Part shown: positions 41,127-56,591 of the stretch, in pieces
Numbering within the stretch: position 1 is the first letter of the stretch
Layout: each line of letters opens with the position of its first letter
Source: Tulasnella sp. 424
Taxonomy: Eukaryota; Basidiomycota; Agaricomycetes; Cantharellales; Tulasnellaceae
Assembly (NCBI GenBank): GCA_019633425.1
Contig: WSUB01000010.1
Span: forward strand, 310,001 to 374,000
DNA length: 64,000 nt
Reading direction: 5' to 3'
The notes under the pieces: model-generated
What the model saw: only the letters and a program-made list of their open reading frames with translations
The model's database searches: none
Told to the model about the DNA's origin: nothing
Translations under genes and position numbers: made by a program

Positions 41127-42979
41127 TCATAAGCCCTTCAATAGCTTTGCCGTCCCCGCAGTGATCTCCATTCCCGATTGGATCACCCGATATCCAACAA
41201 AAGGATGACCAGTTTCTACAACAAACCCATCCGACACTTCTCTAGGATTTCCGACATCAGTACCCGAGCCTGCCCCAATTTGGTCGACAATGTCCAACAC
41301 CGCTGCAAACCATTCCAAGACAGGTTTCTTAATCCAACGATGGGGAGGTGTCCCTTCTCGACCTATCAGTCCTCCTTCAAACCAGCCTAGATGTCCCCCA
41401 TGTTCAGTCGTCACGAGACAGACCCAAGGATTTTGAGAACAGGCCTCATAGGGAATTTCGGCAACGATAGGGTCGTCGATGCTGTTAACCGCCAGGAAGG
41501 GTATCCGGATGCCAGGAACTTTGAGATGAGAGCCTGCCCATGCGTAATATGCATCGGCAGTAGGGAAAGGGAACGGCGGACTTGAGCCTCCTGCTACTCG
41601 GACCTGACGGCAGACGAAGGTATAAGTATGGGTCGGATGGAGGGAAAGATGAACTTAGGTAGGCTTGCCATGTGCTCGTCTACTTCTTTCAAAGCTGGCC
41701 TCTTCAGGGCCAAAGCCTTCGGAGTTTCCTGCTTCAGGATAGATCCATCCATCTTTTCGATCGCAGGTAGGTGGGACTTCAGAAGTGCAATTAGGTTACT
41801 ACCCATGGCTCTTGAGTAAACCTCGCGGTTGAAGGCTCGACCTTCCAGCTGTTTGCTGTTCGCCACGATGTCCCAGGGCTAGCGAGATGAAAAGAGTGTT
41901 AAAGAAGTCGGGATCAATGAGATCGAGAACACGTACACAAGCAAGGACAGCCGCAGCCTTCAGTCGCGACTCGACACCTTCCTCACCGACATATCGCGTC
42001 AAAACGTTTGCTCCCAGTGAGAAACCTACTCCAAGAAGGGGAGCCTTTGGATATTTCGCGGAGATGTAGAGGAGGGCCGATCTGATGTCGTCTGTGTGTC
42101 CAGCACTATCTATACAGCCGAGCCCCAGTTAAGCGTTTCCCTCTACGAATCTACGAGAGCTATGTGCTCACAGAATTGGGGACTGGTAAGGGGAACTCCA
42201 CAGCATCCACGGAAGTTTACAACCACAGCTCTGGCTCCTAATCCACCTTCGTCTTGCGGAGCGCATGCAGTTGCCAAGATTGATCGAACGTATGATTCCT
42301 GGCTACCTGCGAGCTATCACCTTAGAACCACCTTACCCCCAGAAGACCAGAAGGACGAACTCACCACCTGATAAACCGTGTAAGACAACAATCACAGGCG
42401 CGGTCTCGTCTTGGTCTCGCGTTGGTGTGACTGGAGTGAAGTCCAAACCGCTGAGAGGAAGGCGGCCATTGCCATCAGGGAACGCTTGGAAGCCGGAGTT
42501 CGTAAACGAACTTACATTGTACCTCCATCCGGAAGACGTAGCAGGGTTCTAGAGGGTAAAATCTCGTGTCAGCGAGCAGGAAAAAAACACTTTCATCGGT
42601 TCCGTTTCAACACCAACCTTTTATACACCACTGTATCGACTGCATCAAAGTCTGCCATCACGCAGTAGGCCGTTTGGACGTGTCCAGTTGGTAGCCACCA
42701 ACAAGGCTTGTATGGTTTGCTTAGGCTTGGTATTCGGGATTCAACAAAGCTTCGGAGGGACATTCTTTCCTCTCCATCCCGAATTGCCGAACCCGAAGAA
42801 CCAGCTTGAGGTTGTTCATTATCGTTGAATGTTGCGACAACCTTCTTGTTTAGTAGTATGTGGTTGAAATCAGAAGGTAGGACTGCTGGCGCTTGGCGGC
42901 TTCGAACAGTAAAATGTGCAACTTTTTCCCCAAAATGCAGTGTTGGAATATAGCGCTTTTCCGATCGAAGGAAAGCCAT
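41127..42979 (-). CDS. YheT/EMB8-type alpha/beta hydrolase, copy B
   Basis: Start at 42979 (MAFLRSEKRYIPTLHFGEKV). Same domain order as copy A: CWWLPTGHVQTAY, TPVTPTRDQDETAPVIVVLHGLSGG, SYVRSILATACAPQDEGG, FRGCCGVPLTSPQF, GVGFSLGANVLTRYVGEEG, ACPWDIVANSKQLEG, AVNSIDDPIVAEIPYEAC, EHGGHLGWFEGG and the shared C-terminus ITAGTAKLLKGL. The catalytic Ser (GFSLG), Asp and His are all kept. It differs from A by a two-residue insertion (GGLIGREG versus GGFQREG) and a shorter acidic insert after the N-terminal strand. Intron positions correspond to those of copy A, so the duplication was DNA-mediated. Both copies look functional. Confidence 0.85.
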
Positions 42980-43241
42980 GTAAAGAGTAAGAGGCAGGTA
43001 AAATCACGACGTTCGAGGCCGAATGTAACTGGAGCGCATATATATGACGGGGGACGGAGAAGGTGGCGGTTGAACGAACCACACGCGGGACGCAGCCCGG
43101 AAATGAGCGTGGACCGGCAACGAAGTTAGCCGAACTTCTCGGCGACCGGTGGAAAAAACTCGAAAATGGAAGTGTATGGAAGACAAGTATCGTATGACTA
43201 GATAATGCCGACATAGAATACACGGGGCGGGGGGAATCAGG

Positions 43242-44385
43242 TTACTGAGACTGAGATGCTTGCTGGGGTGCGTTGGTCGGAACAGCGTTCGGGGCCTGCC
43301 CCGCTGGACCTAACAAGGGGTGAAGCAAGACCTGCGGAAGAGGCCAGACTCCCATGCCTTCCAAGCAGGACTGTAAAAACAAAATGCATTGAATGAGATG
43401 CGAATGGTTGCTGTAGCTTCCCCGCTTTACCTCGAACGCCCGAATCTTTTCGCTTGACGCCATAAGGTCAAAGGTATTTTTCTGGCAGAATAAGGGCCAA
43501 TTCGGTCAAGCTTAGCCTGTCAGTCGAACGTCCAAGTCAAGAGAAACGTACAGCCTCTGCTTCTCGAGTTTTCCTGGCCTCTGCGCGAAGAGCCTCGTAA
43601 ACCCCAGGCTGCTGTTCTTTGCTGAAGGCATCTGATGAATATTTGACGAATCGTCTAAACCAATTTCAACTCACGTCGATGAAGTTACAACAGTCGACTA
43701 ATTCAACATCAGTGGTTAGAAGGTGCAGAATAAGCCGGTTCTACTGCTTTCGCACCTTGAAAAGCGACATCATGGTCGCCGGATTGGTCAGATCCAGGTC
43801 TCTGCTACTACTTAGGTTGGCTTCCGTTGGTCGAGCAGAGGGCTTTTTAATGAGCGTTGGTGTCGCCGTTTGCGTTGAAGAGGCTTGAGAGGGTCGTTTG
43901 GGAAGAGTAGGCTTCTTTGTAGACACGCCGTCTGCCGGAGTTGGCCGGGTGGTCGATTTTTCGTCCTTCAGAGACTTTCTGGGTTTCGTGGCATTTGTCG
44001 AGGGGAGGCGTATTTTTAATCTTTGAGAAGACTTGGGAACCGACTCGTCGTTGGCTGGTGGGGACGCGGAGGCTTCAGCATCCGAATCGTCGTCTGAATC
44101 GATCCGCCGTTTGCTGTTGATCTTCGCGGACGCCCCAGACTTCTTTGCCGACATGGGGCCACGCTCATCACCCGATCCATCCTCTCTGAGCGCCCGGTCG
44201 TCTTCGTACTCTTCGTCGGACCCAGACTGAGCTTCGTTTTGCGCGACCGACCGGACGGCTTGGGCGACACCTGCGGCCGCCTGGCGCTTCGGTGCCCGTC
44301 GTGCAGGTCCTCGACTTTGGACGGAAGTTTCAAAGTCTCCGTCGGACTCGGATTCTGAATCTGAGTGGACTCGTTTCTTGGACAT
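43242..44385 (-). CDS. Unidentified acidic Ser/Lys-rich nuclear-type protein
   Basis: Start at 44385: MSKKRVHSDSESESDGDFET. About 210 residues of low-complexity sequence follow, with alternating acidic (SGSDEEYEDD, RIDSDDDSDAE) and basic patches (RRAPKRQ, NSKRR). Casein-kinase-2-like SDSE sites and Pro/Thr-rich stretches end at LDLTNPATMMSLFK. Short exons then appear to give RLILHLLTTDVELVDCCNFID, FVKYSSDAFSKEQQPGVYEA, MASSEKIRAFE and CLEGMGVWPLPQVLLHPLL, ending at 43242. The C-terminal helical part looks conserved in character, but I do not recognise the family. The exon joins in 43.4-43.75 kb are tentative. Confidence 0.6.
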
Positions 44386-44712
44386 TACAAGGAAAATCCT
44401 TCAGGGAAAGGGCCAGGAAATCTTGTTTTTTTGTTCAGCGAATGCGAGCGTTGGGTGCAGTATGTATATAAGGGAGTTGAGGTGGGCAAGTGAGCCTGTC
44501 CCGCGATTCGTCTTTGGTGGGCGAACGTTTGCCTGGTGGTGAGATGCAGGTTGCTGTCCTTTTGTGTGGCGTGATTTGTTGCACTGAGGCCAGCCAACCT
44601 CGAGGCGTTCAACGGACCGTCAGGGTGAGTTTTCCTGGTGTATACTATCTTGCTTCCCCCATTCCAGACACTCTACCAGCACATCTCCTTGTATCTGTGT
44701 GTAACAATTACG
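44386..44712. promoter_or_regulatory. Divergent promoter with TATA-like element
   Basis: 327 bp between outward-facing starts. A tatataagg (about 44465-44473) reads on the plus strand, about 245 bp before the CCCH gene start. gt (about 44624) and ag (about 44668) could bound an intron in its 5' leader. Confidence 0.4.
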
Positions 44713-47311
44713 ATGAAGGGCGGAAGAAAACTTCGACTGTGTAAGGTACGTTCAAATTACCGCCACAACCGAACACGCTTTGATCAACTTCCGTCACTGA
44801 CCCTCCATTTTTTCTCCTTTCCTCCAGTACGGTCAGTGGTGCGACCGCCCCCCAGGATCTTGCTTGTACGTCTTATCACAGCTCTGCAATGGAATACAAT
44901 CCCTTAACACACCATTCTCGCTCAAACTTGGGCTTCAGTTTTATCCACGCAGGGGATCCCGAATACGAGGAAGCCCTTCGACGTGATCCCGGCTTTTCTC
45001 CCATCCGATCAGGCCGCCCAAGTTCTGACCGGCCAATGCATAGAAGTCCAGACAGAGGGTGGGGGAGTCGACGACCGCCCCGAGATCGGTCCCGATCCCG
45101 GTCTCGGGAACGGTCTCCACGACGCGACGACCACCGAGACCGAAGAGACGACCGAAGAGACGACCATAGAGATATACGGGATCGTCCGCGTGCCCGTTCA
45201 AGCAGTAGGGACCGAACGCCATCACCTCCGCCCCCAGCTCGAAGTCGGATTCCTCCATCGTCTTCTAAGCCCTTGAGCCCTTCCCGTCGATCTCCAAGGT
45301 CACGCGGGTATGATAACCAGGGAGGTCCATCTTCCTCTTCCGTTCGTGACCGACCTCGTCTTGTCTCGCCCACTGCTTCGTTGTCCTCTCACGAGGCGAC
45401 AAGCCGGGACAAAGAACCCACCGCGCCCCTTTCACGGAAAGTGCCAACATCCACATCCACATCCGCAACTTCCGCTGCCATCCCCATGTCACCAAGGTCT
45501 TCCAATCGGTCATCCTCATCCAACCCTTCTGTAAATGGCTCCAAAACAGATTTGGACTCAACTTTCAAACGCTCTGGTTTGGGTCAGAAGAAGGCTGACA
45601 ATCCATTCAAGTCGCCCGCTGGCCCTCTCGCCACCAGCACTTTGCCCAACTCCAGCTCTAACAACCCCAAGCTTCCTAGTAATGCAGGAGGACTGAGACA
45701 CATTGACGCCCGTGGTTCGTCGTCTCAAACACAAACCCTTGCTTGGAAACCTATTAGGGCAAAGTCACCCGCCCCTGGTCAATCTCCCCTAGAAAATGCG
45801 GACGTACCGTCAACTTCCCAAGACAAGGGTAAAGGGAAAGAGAAGGAAGTTTTGTCGGCACCTATGAAGGTCGAGGCTACTCCAGAGGCGGCAATGAAAC
45901 CCGTTGCAGCGCCTCCACGAACGACCAAAGAAGAATGGCTTAAGAAAATTCGGTACGTCCGAAATCAATTGTTGTTGTTTTTTTTCAAGCTCATCAATTT
46001 ATTCTTATGGCTTCCTTCGGAACAGATTGCTTGTTGCAGCTGTGGAAACGCGGGCAAAACATCTTGAGATCAAGTCAGAGCTCAACAACCTGAAACTTCT
46101 TCAAGACAGATATTCTGTCAAAGGGGAGCAGAACTCTGAGGGCCGTAAGCGCCTAAATGCGGAAGTGGACAAGAAAGTGGCCGCGGAGAAAGCGGCTGTC
46201 GCCAAGCTGAAAGAGCTGTGCTTCAAGTTAGCTTCGGGTACTCCGGGAGACGACGAACCAGACTTCCAGCCGCAGGATCATAAACAAAGAGACTCACAAA
46301 ATGTTGTTGCAGTCGAAGAAGAACAGAAAAGGCTCTTAGTCTGGCTGAACCAAATACAAGCGGAAGTCCATCAGGTCACCAAAGCAGTCAGCGATACCTC
46401 CGAAATTTTGGCGAATCACAGAGCCTCTGTCGCAGCTGTGCACGTCAAGACAGTCCTGCATGACGAAGATGGGGATGTTGACATGGATACCGCGCAACCC
46501 ATTGCTGGAGCCTCTTCATCCCTACAAACGAACCAAGCGGTTGATCATTCTCTCCTTAACGAGATAACCAAACTTAAACGCCAGATCGAATTGCTGGATC
46601 AAGGACTAGAAGACGCTCGCGCGGAGGTGGAGGATGCGCGAGTAACACTTGTGGCCAAGATTGACTCCCTTGCGGAGGTTCAGGCAAGGCCAACCTCCGA
46701 AGACATGAGCGACAACCAAGAGGCCCTGGTCTCACAACAAGATAATTCATCGAACGATGCGCTTGCACAACGAGTTGATAAGCTCAATGAGGAAGTGGCA
46801 TTTGTGGCAACGATTGTTGCAGATGCTACAGACAAAACCACCGGGATGTCATTAAAGGGGCTACGAGACGAAAATGTAGAGCTGCGCGAGCGTTTGGAAG
46901 TGGTGAGTGTCTTCGTTGTTCGACGGTATCTAAGTATCTGTCCCAATCAGTCTCGACTGCATTTAACAGCTTGAGCAAGATCGCGCTCGTCGAAACGGCA
47001 TCATTGACCAGTTAGCGAAGAGGCTAGCCCAAGTCCAGGGACCTCCCCTTCCTACCGAAGAGCTACGGAACGAGATTGTCGAGCGGACTAGGACGGCCCT
47101 GCGACCTATCTTACATGACTTTGAGAACAAGAACGAAGAAGCTGTGAAGAAAGCCGAGATGAGGTTGACGAAGCAGTTGAGGGATAGCTTGGAGGATGTT
47201 GGCGCGTTCTTCAGTCGCTTAAAGAACCTACCAGGAGACGGTGGGGCTGGAGTCGCAGATTTGCATGGCCATTCCCCAAGCAGCTCTATGACGGACTCTT
47301 CTATGCATTAA
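44713..47311 (+). CDS. CCCH zinc-finger / coiled-coil protein with RS/RD-rich region
   Basis: Start at 44713 (MKGGRKLRLCK, exon 44713-44745), then exon 44828 on with YGQWCDRPPGSC. The next exon supplies FIHAGDPEYEEAL. Together this is a C-x5-C-x6-C-x3-H zinc finger, the usual RNA-binding CCCH type. An Arg/Asp/Ser-rich region follows (RSRSRSRERSPRRDDHRD...) like those of splicing factors. Then come a Ser/Pro-rich linker and, after EEWLKKIR, about 400 residues of predicted coiled coil (LEIKSELNNLKLLQDRY, EVDKKVAAEKAAVAKLKELC, LNEITKLKRQIELLDQGLED, LRDENVELRERLEVLEQDRA). The C-terminus is FFSRLKNLPGDG...SSMH at 47311. It is probably a nuclear RNA-associated scaffold; no orthologue named. Confidence 0.75.
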
Positions 47312-47445
47312 TTCCAACATTCTACCATACTTTTTGCACGTAGTCGCTAAACTTATATCTTGGTCACACTAAAACGCGTGAATGCCGGTGGTATAGCAGA
47401 GTTGGCCCTCGAGATTTACCAAGATACAGGATTGCACTATTCTGG

Positions 47446-50830
<3,385 letters not shown>

Positions 50831-52318
50831 ATGGTGAGTTCTCTTCTCCAAATCTATTCACATTTCCCATCTCGCAATGTTTTCGATCGGAAGCTAATTT
50901 TTTGGTTGGTATTGAAATTTGTCTTTAGGCTCACCCATCTAGCTCTCACCGCGACCGTGATCGTGATGACGACCGCGCCACGACCCGTGAACGAACCCAC
51001 CGAACCAGCTCTTCAGCTCATCATCACCGCACGATCTCCTCCACGACCCTTCTTCTTGTCCTTTCCTTGATCCTCGCCGTCTTGGCAGTCATGCTCTCCC
51101 TTCCCTCTCGCAGTGGAAGCACCGTTCTTCCTGCGGCGGCACGGAATAACAACGTCCCAGAGGTCTCGACCAACGGTCAAGACGCCGGTGCTAGCCACTC
51201 CTTCTGGGGCTACCTCACTCCCAAGCGGAGCCATGACCTTGTTTCCCGTGAGACCGAAGTCGCCCTCCGTGAAGCCGAAGTCGCCAGGCGCGAGGCCGAT
51301 CTTCTCGCTGGACGTCCAGCAGGTTGGGAAATCGCCTGCCCTGTGTGCGGTGGATCCATGGTCGAGGAAATTGTCGAATCCGCTCCGGCCATCTCGATCG
51401 TCCAGCGCGCATCTCCCCCTGCTCCTCCTGCTGCCACTCACACTGTCATCAAGGAGATCGAGGTTATCAAGGAGATCGAGCCCACCAACCCTGCTTGGTT
51501 GCAAGACCGCATTGAAAGCATCCTTCAGCGTGAGTTGAAGATGTCCGACCGCGAGAAGGAGGTCGGTCAGCGCGAGGAAGCCGTTGGCAAGCGTGAGGCC
51601 GATTCGACCAAGCGTGAAAGCTGGATCATCGATCAGCTCCAGTAAGTTATTTCAGGTCATCATTCGAAGGGGACAGCATTCTGACCTTTTGTTCCCAGGA
51701 GAATCAACTCTGAGCCCGTTGAAGAAATTCTCTATGATCACGACCAGCAGCAGCACCCTCGTCACTACTATGGAGAGACAAGGAGAGCAGTACCCCCTCC
51801 CAAGGTGAATAACCCGACTCCTCCTCGCAGCCATTAAATGAGGGAGGGGACGCACGACACTCTGGATTGGATTTTATCGGCACTGGACTACGAAGCATCG
51901 GACAACACATTCACCCCCTCTACGACTCTGGTTACGACTTTCAAACGCCCGTACATATCTATGTAACCTCCAACCAACCTGCCTATACATTCGTCCCTCA
52001 ATGTTCGTGCCGTCTCCCCTCCCTCCCTGAGTTCCTCAGGTTCTTCTTTCTACTTTCTTCAAATCAGATCATGCTGACCCGTGCACTTGTTCTTCCCTTT
52101 AGTTCCCAGAGCAGTTCCAGGAGCAATACCAGGAGATGCCTATTCCCGTTCGCTCCACTCAGCCCCCGGCTCCTGCTCCCACACGCGTCGCAGCTCGGCC
52201 TACGCCTGAGACCTATGTTGGCACCCCAACCGCCGCTGGATCTGGCAAGACAACCGAGATTTACGTCGAGGTTCCTACCGTCTACATCGATGAGCCACCG
52301 CGAGGCCACTGGTGGTAA
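50831..52318 (+). CDS. Single-pass membrane protein with RE-rich coiled coil, unknown family
   Basis: The first coding exon appears to be the ATG alone (50831-50833; donor gtgagt). The next exon from 50929 continues AHPSSSHRDRDRDDDRATTR. A basic/His/Ser-rich N-terminus precedes one membrane helix (TLLLVLSLILAVLAVMLSLP). After it come FWGYLTPKRSHDLVSRETEV, two charged heptad-like coiled coils (RETEVALREAEVARREADLL and REKEVGQREEAVGKREADST), and between them a CPVCGG knuckle and TVIKEIEVIKEIEP. The C-terminus has DHDQQQHPRHYYG and FPEQFQEQYQEMPIP, then a Pro-rich tail ending RGHWW. A type II membrane topology is likely. I do not recognise the family; it looks fungus-specific. Introns: 50834-50928, about 51643-51699 and about 51805-52101. 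Confidence 0.7.
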
Positions 52319-53213
52319 ATCACCGCCAAAAAAAAACCAACCACCCACCCCGGTATGACTTATGGCCCCTTGGTCGCCACTCGTTGGCCGACTTCGCGTT
52401 CTTGATCTTTACGAAACCTCTTGCGCAACGAATGTATGGACACTTGGCTTGGATGGCTTTCTACATTACTGTACCAGAGGGGATTGGATATCCTTTCTTT
52501 TTTTTTCCCTATTTCCTTCCCATTTTCCTTTCCTCCCATCTCTTCCGCTTGATTATTCTCTTTGTTCCCATTTCTTCTTTACCTCCTCATCCATCATCGG
52601 TTCGGCAAACGTTGTGTAGGATCCAAATTAGCCGAAAAACAATCCCCATTTCCGCTGTAGCGCTGCTTAGTAGCTAGTTCTTTGCGTAGTTAGTTTAGTT
52701 AGCTTCTCTTCTGGCTTCGCGAATCAAATACATATGTGGTGCTCGGACTTGCCATTGAAACTTTTGGGTGGAATCGTGCGCTCTCAAATAATCAGGAACA
52801 ACAGTCCAGTGCATTACGTAAGCGGGTCGGATGTCAACGCGTCCTGGCTCGCCGAAAACATTCACAACCAAATCCCCACTGGACCGAGACCACCACAACA
52901 AATGCAGGCCGTAATGTGGCCTGGAGCCGCTCTGGTATGTTCATTCGTTATTGCTCTAGCTGGCTTGAGCTGAGCCATATCATCTACAGGCTATGGGCAG
53001 TTGGAGTCCTGTTTCATCCGCCCAGTCCGTATTAGCATTCCTCAATCCATTCAAGAAGTCGTCATCCCCGGCATTCTCAACATACGCCTCCTCGACCACT
53101 GTAAGCGCTTTGCAATGTTAGACGTCCATAGTTAGCTTACACTAGCGAATCCGAAGGCTCCGATTACTCGACCTACCACAGCGTCCATCGAGATCCTAGC
53201 CGGTGCTTCTCCC
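52319..53213. other. Intergenic, 895 bp, no gene seen
   Basis: Contains T/C-rich 3' flank of the membrane-protein gene (tttctttttttttccctattt around 52495-52515) and the YME1 promoter. Short frames around 52734-53035 show no conserved motif and probably do not encode protein. Confidence 0.4.
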
Positions 53214-56200
53214 ATGGCGGCCTATCGTTCTTTACACCAACCTGGTCTTTCCCTGTCTGCGGGAGCATCCTCCAAGGCTCTGACCGCTCAACGCCTGATC
53301 TATCCATTCTTGGCGCCACCCCGGTCCCAGCAACGCTCAAGGACGTTATTCAGCACTTGCGCACGCTCTTATTCAGCCACTGCATATGCTCGGAACCCAC
53401 TTCTCGCATCGTTCAACAATGGTTCTCGTCGAAGCATCTCCATATTCAACCGAGGGTCGAGTGCCGCACCGACGTCCCAAATGTTGGCCCGGATTCGCCT
53501 CTTGGAAGTCGACGCATCTTCGAATCCGCACGCCGTCGACAAGCAACTTGCGTTATGGACCGCTCTGTACGAAACCGGACATACGGATGGGTATAACAAG
53601 GTCATCAGTCAGTGGGAACGGATGTGTGAATTTGTGAGTCCTTAACCCGTCTGCCACAAGAACGAGCTCGCTGACAATTGGGGATGTGTAGGACCCGTCT
53701 TCGCCCCTTTTGCACTCGGAATCTGCGTTTGAGGTCTACCTCAAGTCTCTTGTCGCTTCGGGTCAGACCGAGTCGATCCCTTCGGCTGTTCGGCGGCGTG
53801 AGGCGATCATCGCGGTGCATCCTGCCCCGGCACCCGAAGTCAATACTGAGCCAGCGGTCACGCCATCGCCTTCTCAGTTAATTGCGGACAAGGTTCTCGC
53901 TTTACCAGCCCCAAAACCTGCTCGTTGGCCCTTCTCGAATTCTTCCCCTGCGACGTCCGCTCAAGGATCCGTAGTTGCGGATGGAGTTAACGCTCCCCTT
54001 CGTGTCGTTTTAGAAGAATGTAGGTCCTTCGATTCCCGTCGGAGAGCTTGAGTGAAGAGTCGCTTATATATTCTTTCCCCCCTGCTAGCGCGTGGATTTA
54101 TGATTTGGCGCATCGTTCGTTTTACGGGGTTGACACTTCTTTTCGGCTTCAGTAAGTTTGCCGCCTTTTCGGATACTAAGTAATCTTAAAGCTGACGGTT
54201 TGGTATCGTGCAGTTGGCTTGACCTTCCTGTCTCTCATGTTGGAGAACTCTGGCTTGATGAAAGCTGGTCCGGGTCAGAAGGAATGGGAGCCTGCCACTG
54301 GCAAGACTGTCAAATTTAGCGACGTTCACGGTATTGACGAAGCCAAGGAGGTATGTGTTGGGTTCGGGCAGTTCTTGGTACGGGTGCTCACCATGTCTTG
54401 TCCGACGTTATCAGGATCTCGAGGAAATCGTTGAATTCTTGAAAGACCCGACACGGTTCTCGACACTCGGTGGAAGACTGCCCAAGGGTGTTCGTGAGTG
54501 ACCTGCCTCAACCAAACTTTGTGTGAGCACCAACTTACTGAGATACCGCAGTTCTCACCGGTCCACCTGGAACTGGGAAAACGATGTTGGCTAAGGCTGT
54601 GGCTGGCGAAGCTGGTGTTCCATTCTTATTTGCCTCAGGGTGAGCTAACAAAGGATGGTTTCGACTTCGTATCACTCGCTCACACTCGTTGTAGATCCGA
54701 ATTCGATGAAATCTTCGTCGGTACTGGAGCCAAGCGCGTCCGTGAGCTGTTTGCAGCCGCCCGGAAGAAGCAACCCGCTATCATCTTCATTGACGAGTTG
54801 GATGCTATTGGGAGCAAGCGCAGTGCAAAGGACCAGCATTACATGAAGCAGGTCGGTTCATCGGTGGGGGCTATCGGGGGCCGATTGGTTGACACTCCTT
54901 TTTCCTTAATGCAGACGCTTAACCAGCTACTCGTCGAGCTTGACGGATTCAAAGAGTCTGGTATGCAGAAAACGTGTCCTTCACTATTACACGAACTTAC
55001 CACATATTTCCTTAGAGGGTGTCATCGTCATCGGCGCAACAAACTTCCCCGAATCACTTGACCAGTAAGTTCATACTCAGATCGTCCATTGTGTTCAACT
55101 GCTCACTCCAAACAGAGCTCTTGTTCGACCTGGTCGATTCGATAAGAAGGTTGTCGTGCCTCTTCCCGATGTAAAAGGACGTGCCCAAATCTTGGCCCAC
55201 CACATGAGAGACGTGCTCTCTGACGTTGGTACGTTGTTTTGTCGTTGCGCAAGTCTTCTCTACTGAGGAATGGTATCTCGTAGCTGTCGATCCCGTGATT
55301 CTCGCTCGAGGAACTACGGGCTTCTCGGGTGCAGATCTCCAAAATCTTGTCAACCAGGTAAGCAGATCGGGACACTTTATTATAAAGACCGTAACCAACT
55401 CTTCTCGCAGGCCGCGATCCAAGCCTCTCGCGAGGGCGCAAAGGGCGTTGGAATGAAGCACTTCGAATGGGCCAAAGATAAGATTCTCATGGGAGCCGAA
55501 CGTCGTTCCGCCGTCATCTCTGAAAAGGAAAAACGTATGACGGCATACCACGAGGCGGGACATGCGCTGGTTGCTCTCTACACCGAAGGAGCCATCCCCT
55601 TGCACAAAGTTACCTGTATGCCGCGAGGGTATACACTTGGTGTTGTAAGGATTATAGGCATTCAGCGGTACTCTCAGTACACTGAAGCGGATTCCCTTTA
55701 GACCCAGTTCTTACCTACGGATGATCGAGTCTCTTCATCTTACACCGACTACGTCGCCCGGATCGATGTCGCCATGGGTGGGCGTGCTGCAGAAGAACTC
55801 AGTGAGTTAGTAGAATGCACTCCAACTATCACCTTCTTATGGATCCATTTCCAGTCTACGGACAGAAGCTGGTGACCAGCGGATGCTCTAGCGATCTCAA
55901 GAACGCCACACAGGTAGCAACGGGAATGATCAGAGTAAGTGTTCCTAGAAGGCTCCGTGGAGAATGGCTGTTAACTTCTACCCCGCACAGTACTATGGTT
56001 ACTCAGAAGAACTCGGCCCAGTTCATTTTGGCGACGATACAAGCCCTGCAAAGAGGGGCGAGATTGATGCTGAAATCAAAAAGTCGGTATCGGAGGCAGT
56101 TCACTGGACGACCAGGTTACTTACGTCGGTGTCGACAGGCTGTTGGTGGACGGATTTGCCCGCGCGAAGACCGTTTTAACAGAGAAGAATGAAGAGCTGC

Positions 56201-56496
56201 ATCGGGTAAGAGCTTCTAACTAGTCATAATAGTTTGTTGCTGATGAGGATCTCTTTAGCTCGCCGACGCCCTAGTCGAGTACGAAACTTTAGATTTCGAG
56301 GTTCGTCCTGTCCTTCGATCTTTTGTTCCCCGCGGCCTTCTAAGATTCCATTTGCGTTCAGGAGGTGAAGAAGGTCATCAAGGGAGAGAAAATCCGTCAA
56401 GACGATCATGAGCTGGATCAGTTGCGCGAACAGTTAGGATTCACGGGAGCCACGAGTGAGGTCCTTGCCTCAACACAGCAACCCCCAACACCTTAG
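53214..56496 (+). CDS. YME1: YME1, mitochondrial i-AAA protease
   Basis: The N-terminus is Arg/Ser-rich with a presequence ([21 protein letters not shown]). A pre-AAA region follows ([48 protein letters not shown]), then a membrane helix ([21 protein letters not shown]). The AAA module has [20 protein letters not shown], Walker A GPPGTGKT, pore loop [11 protein letters not shown], Walker [15 protein letters not shown] and the second region of homology [15 protein letters not shown]. The M41 protease domain has [11 protein letters not shown] (HExxH zinc ligands), [27 protein letters not shown] (third ligand region) and [15 protein letters not shown]. It faces the intermembrane space and degrades unassembled inner-membrane and carrier proteins. 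The pore loop reads SEFDEIFVG where FxExFVG-type residues are usual. All catalytic motifs are intact; about twelve introns. Confidence 0.95.
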
Positions 56497-56591
56497 TATT
56501 TGCGCCTTCTCTCTTCGTGTAGCCTAGAGTATTCTGAACCCCTTAATCTATCCTTTTATTTTACGGAGCTCGAGAGTCTACATCATGTGAA

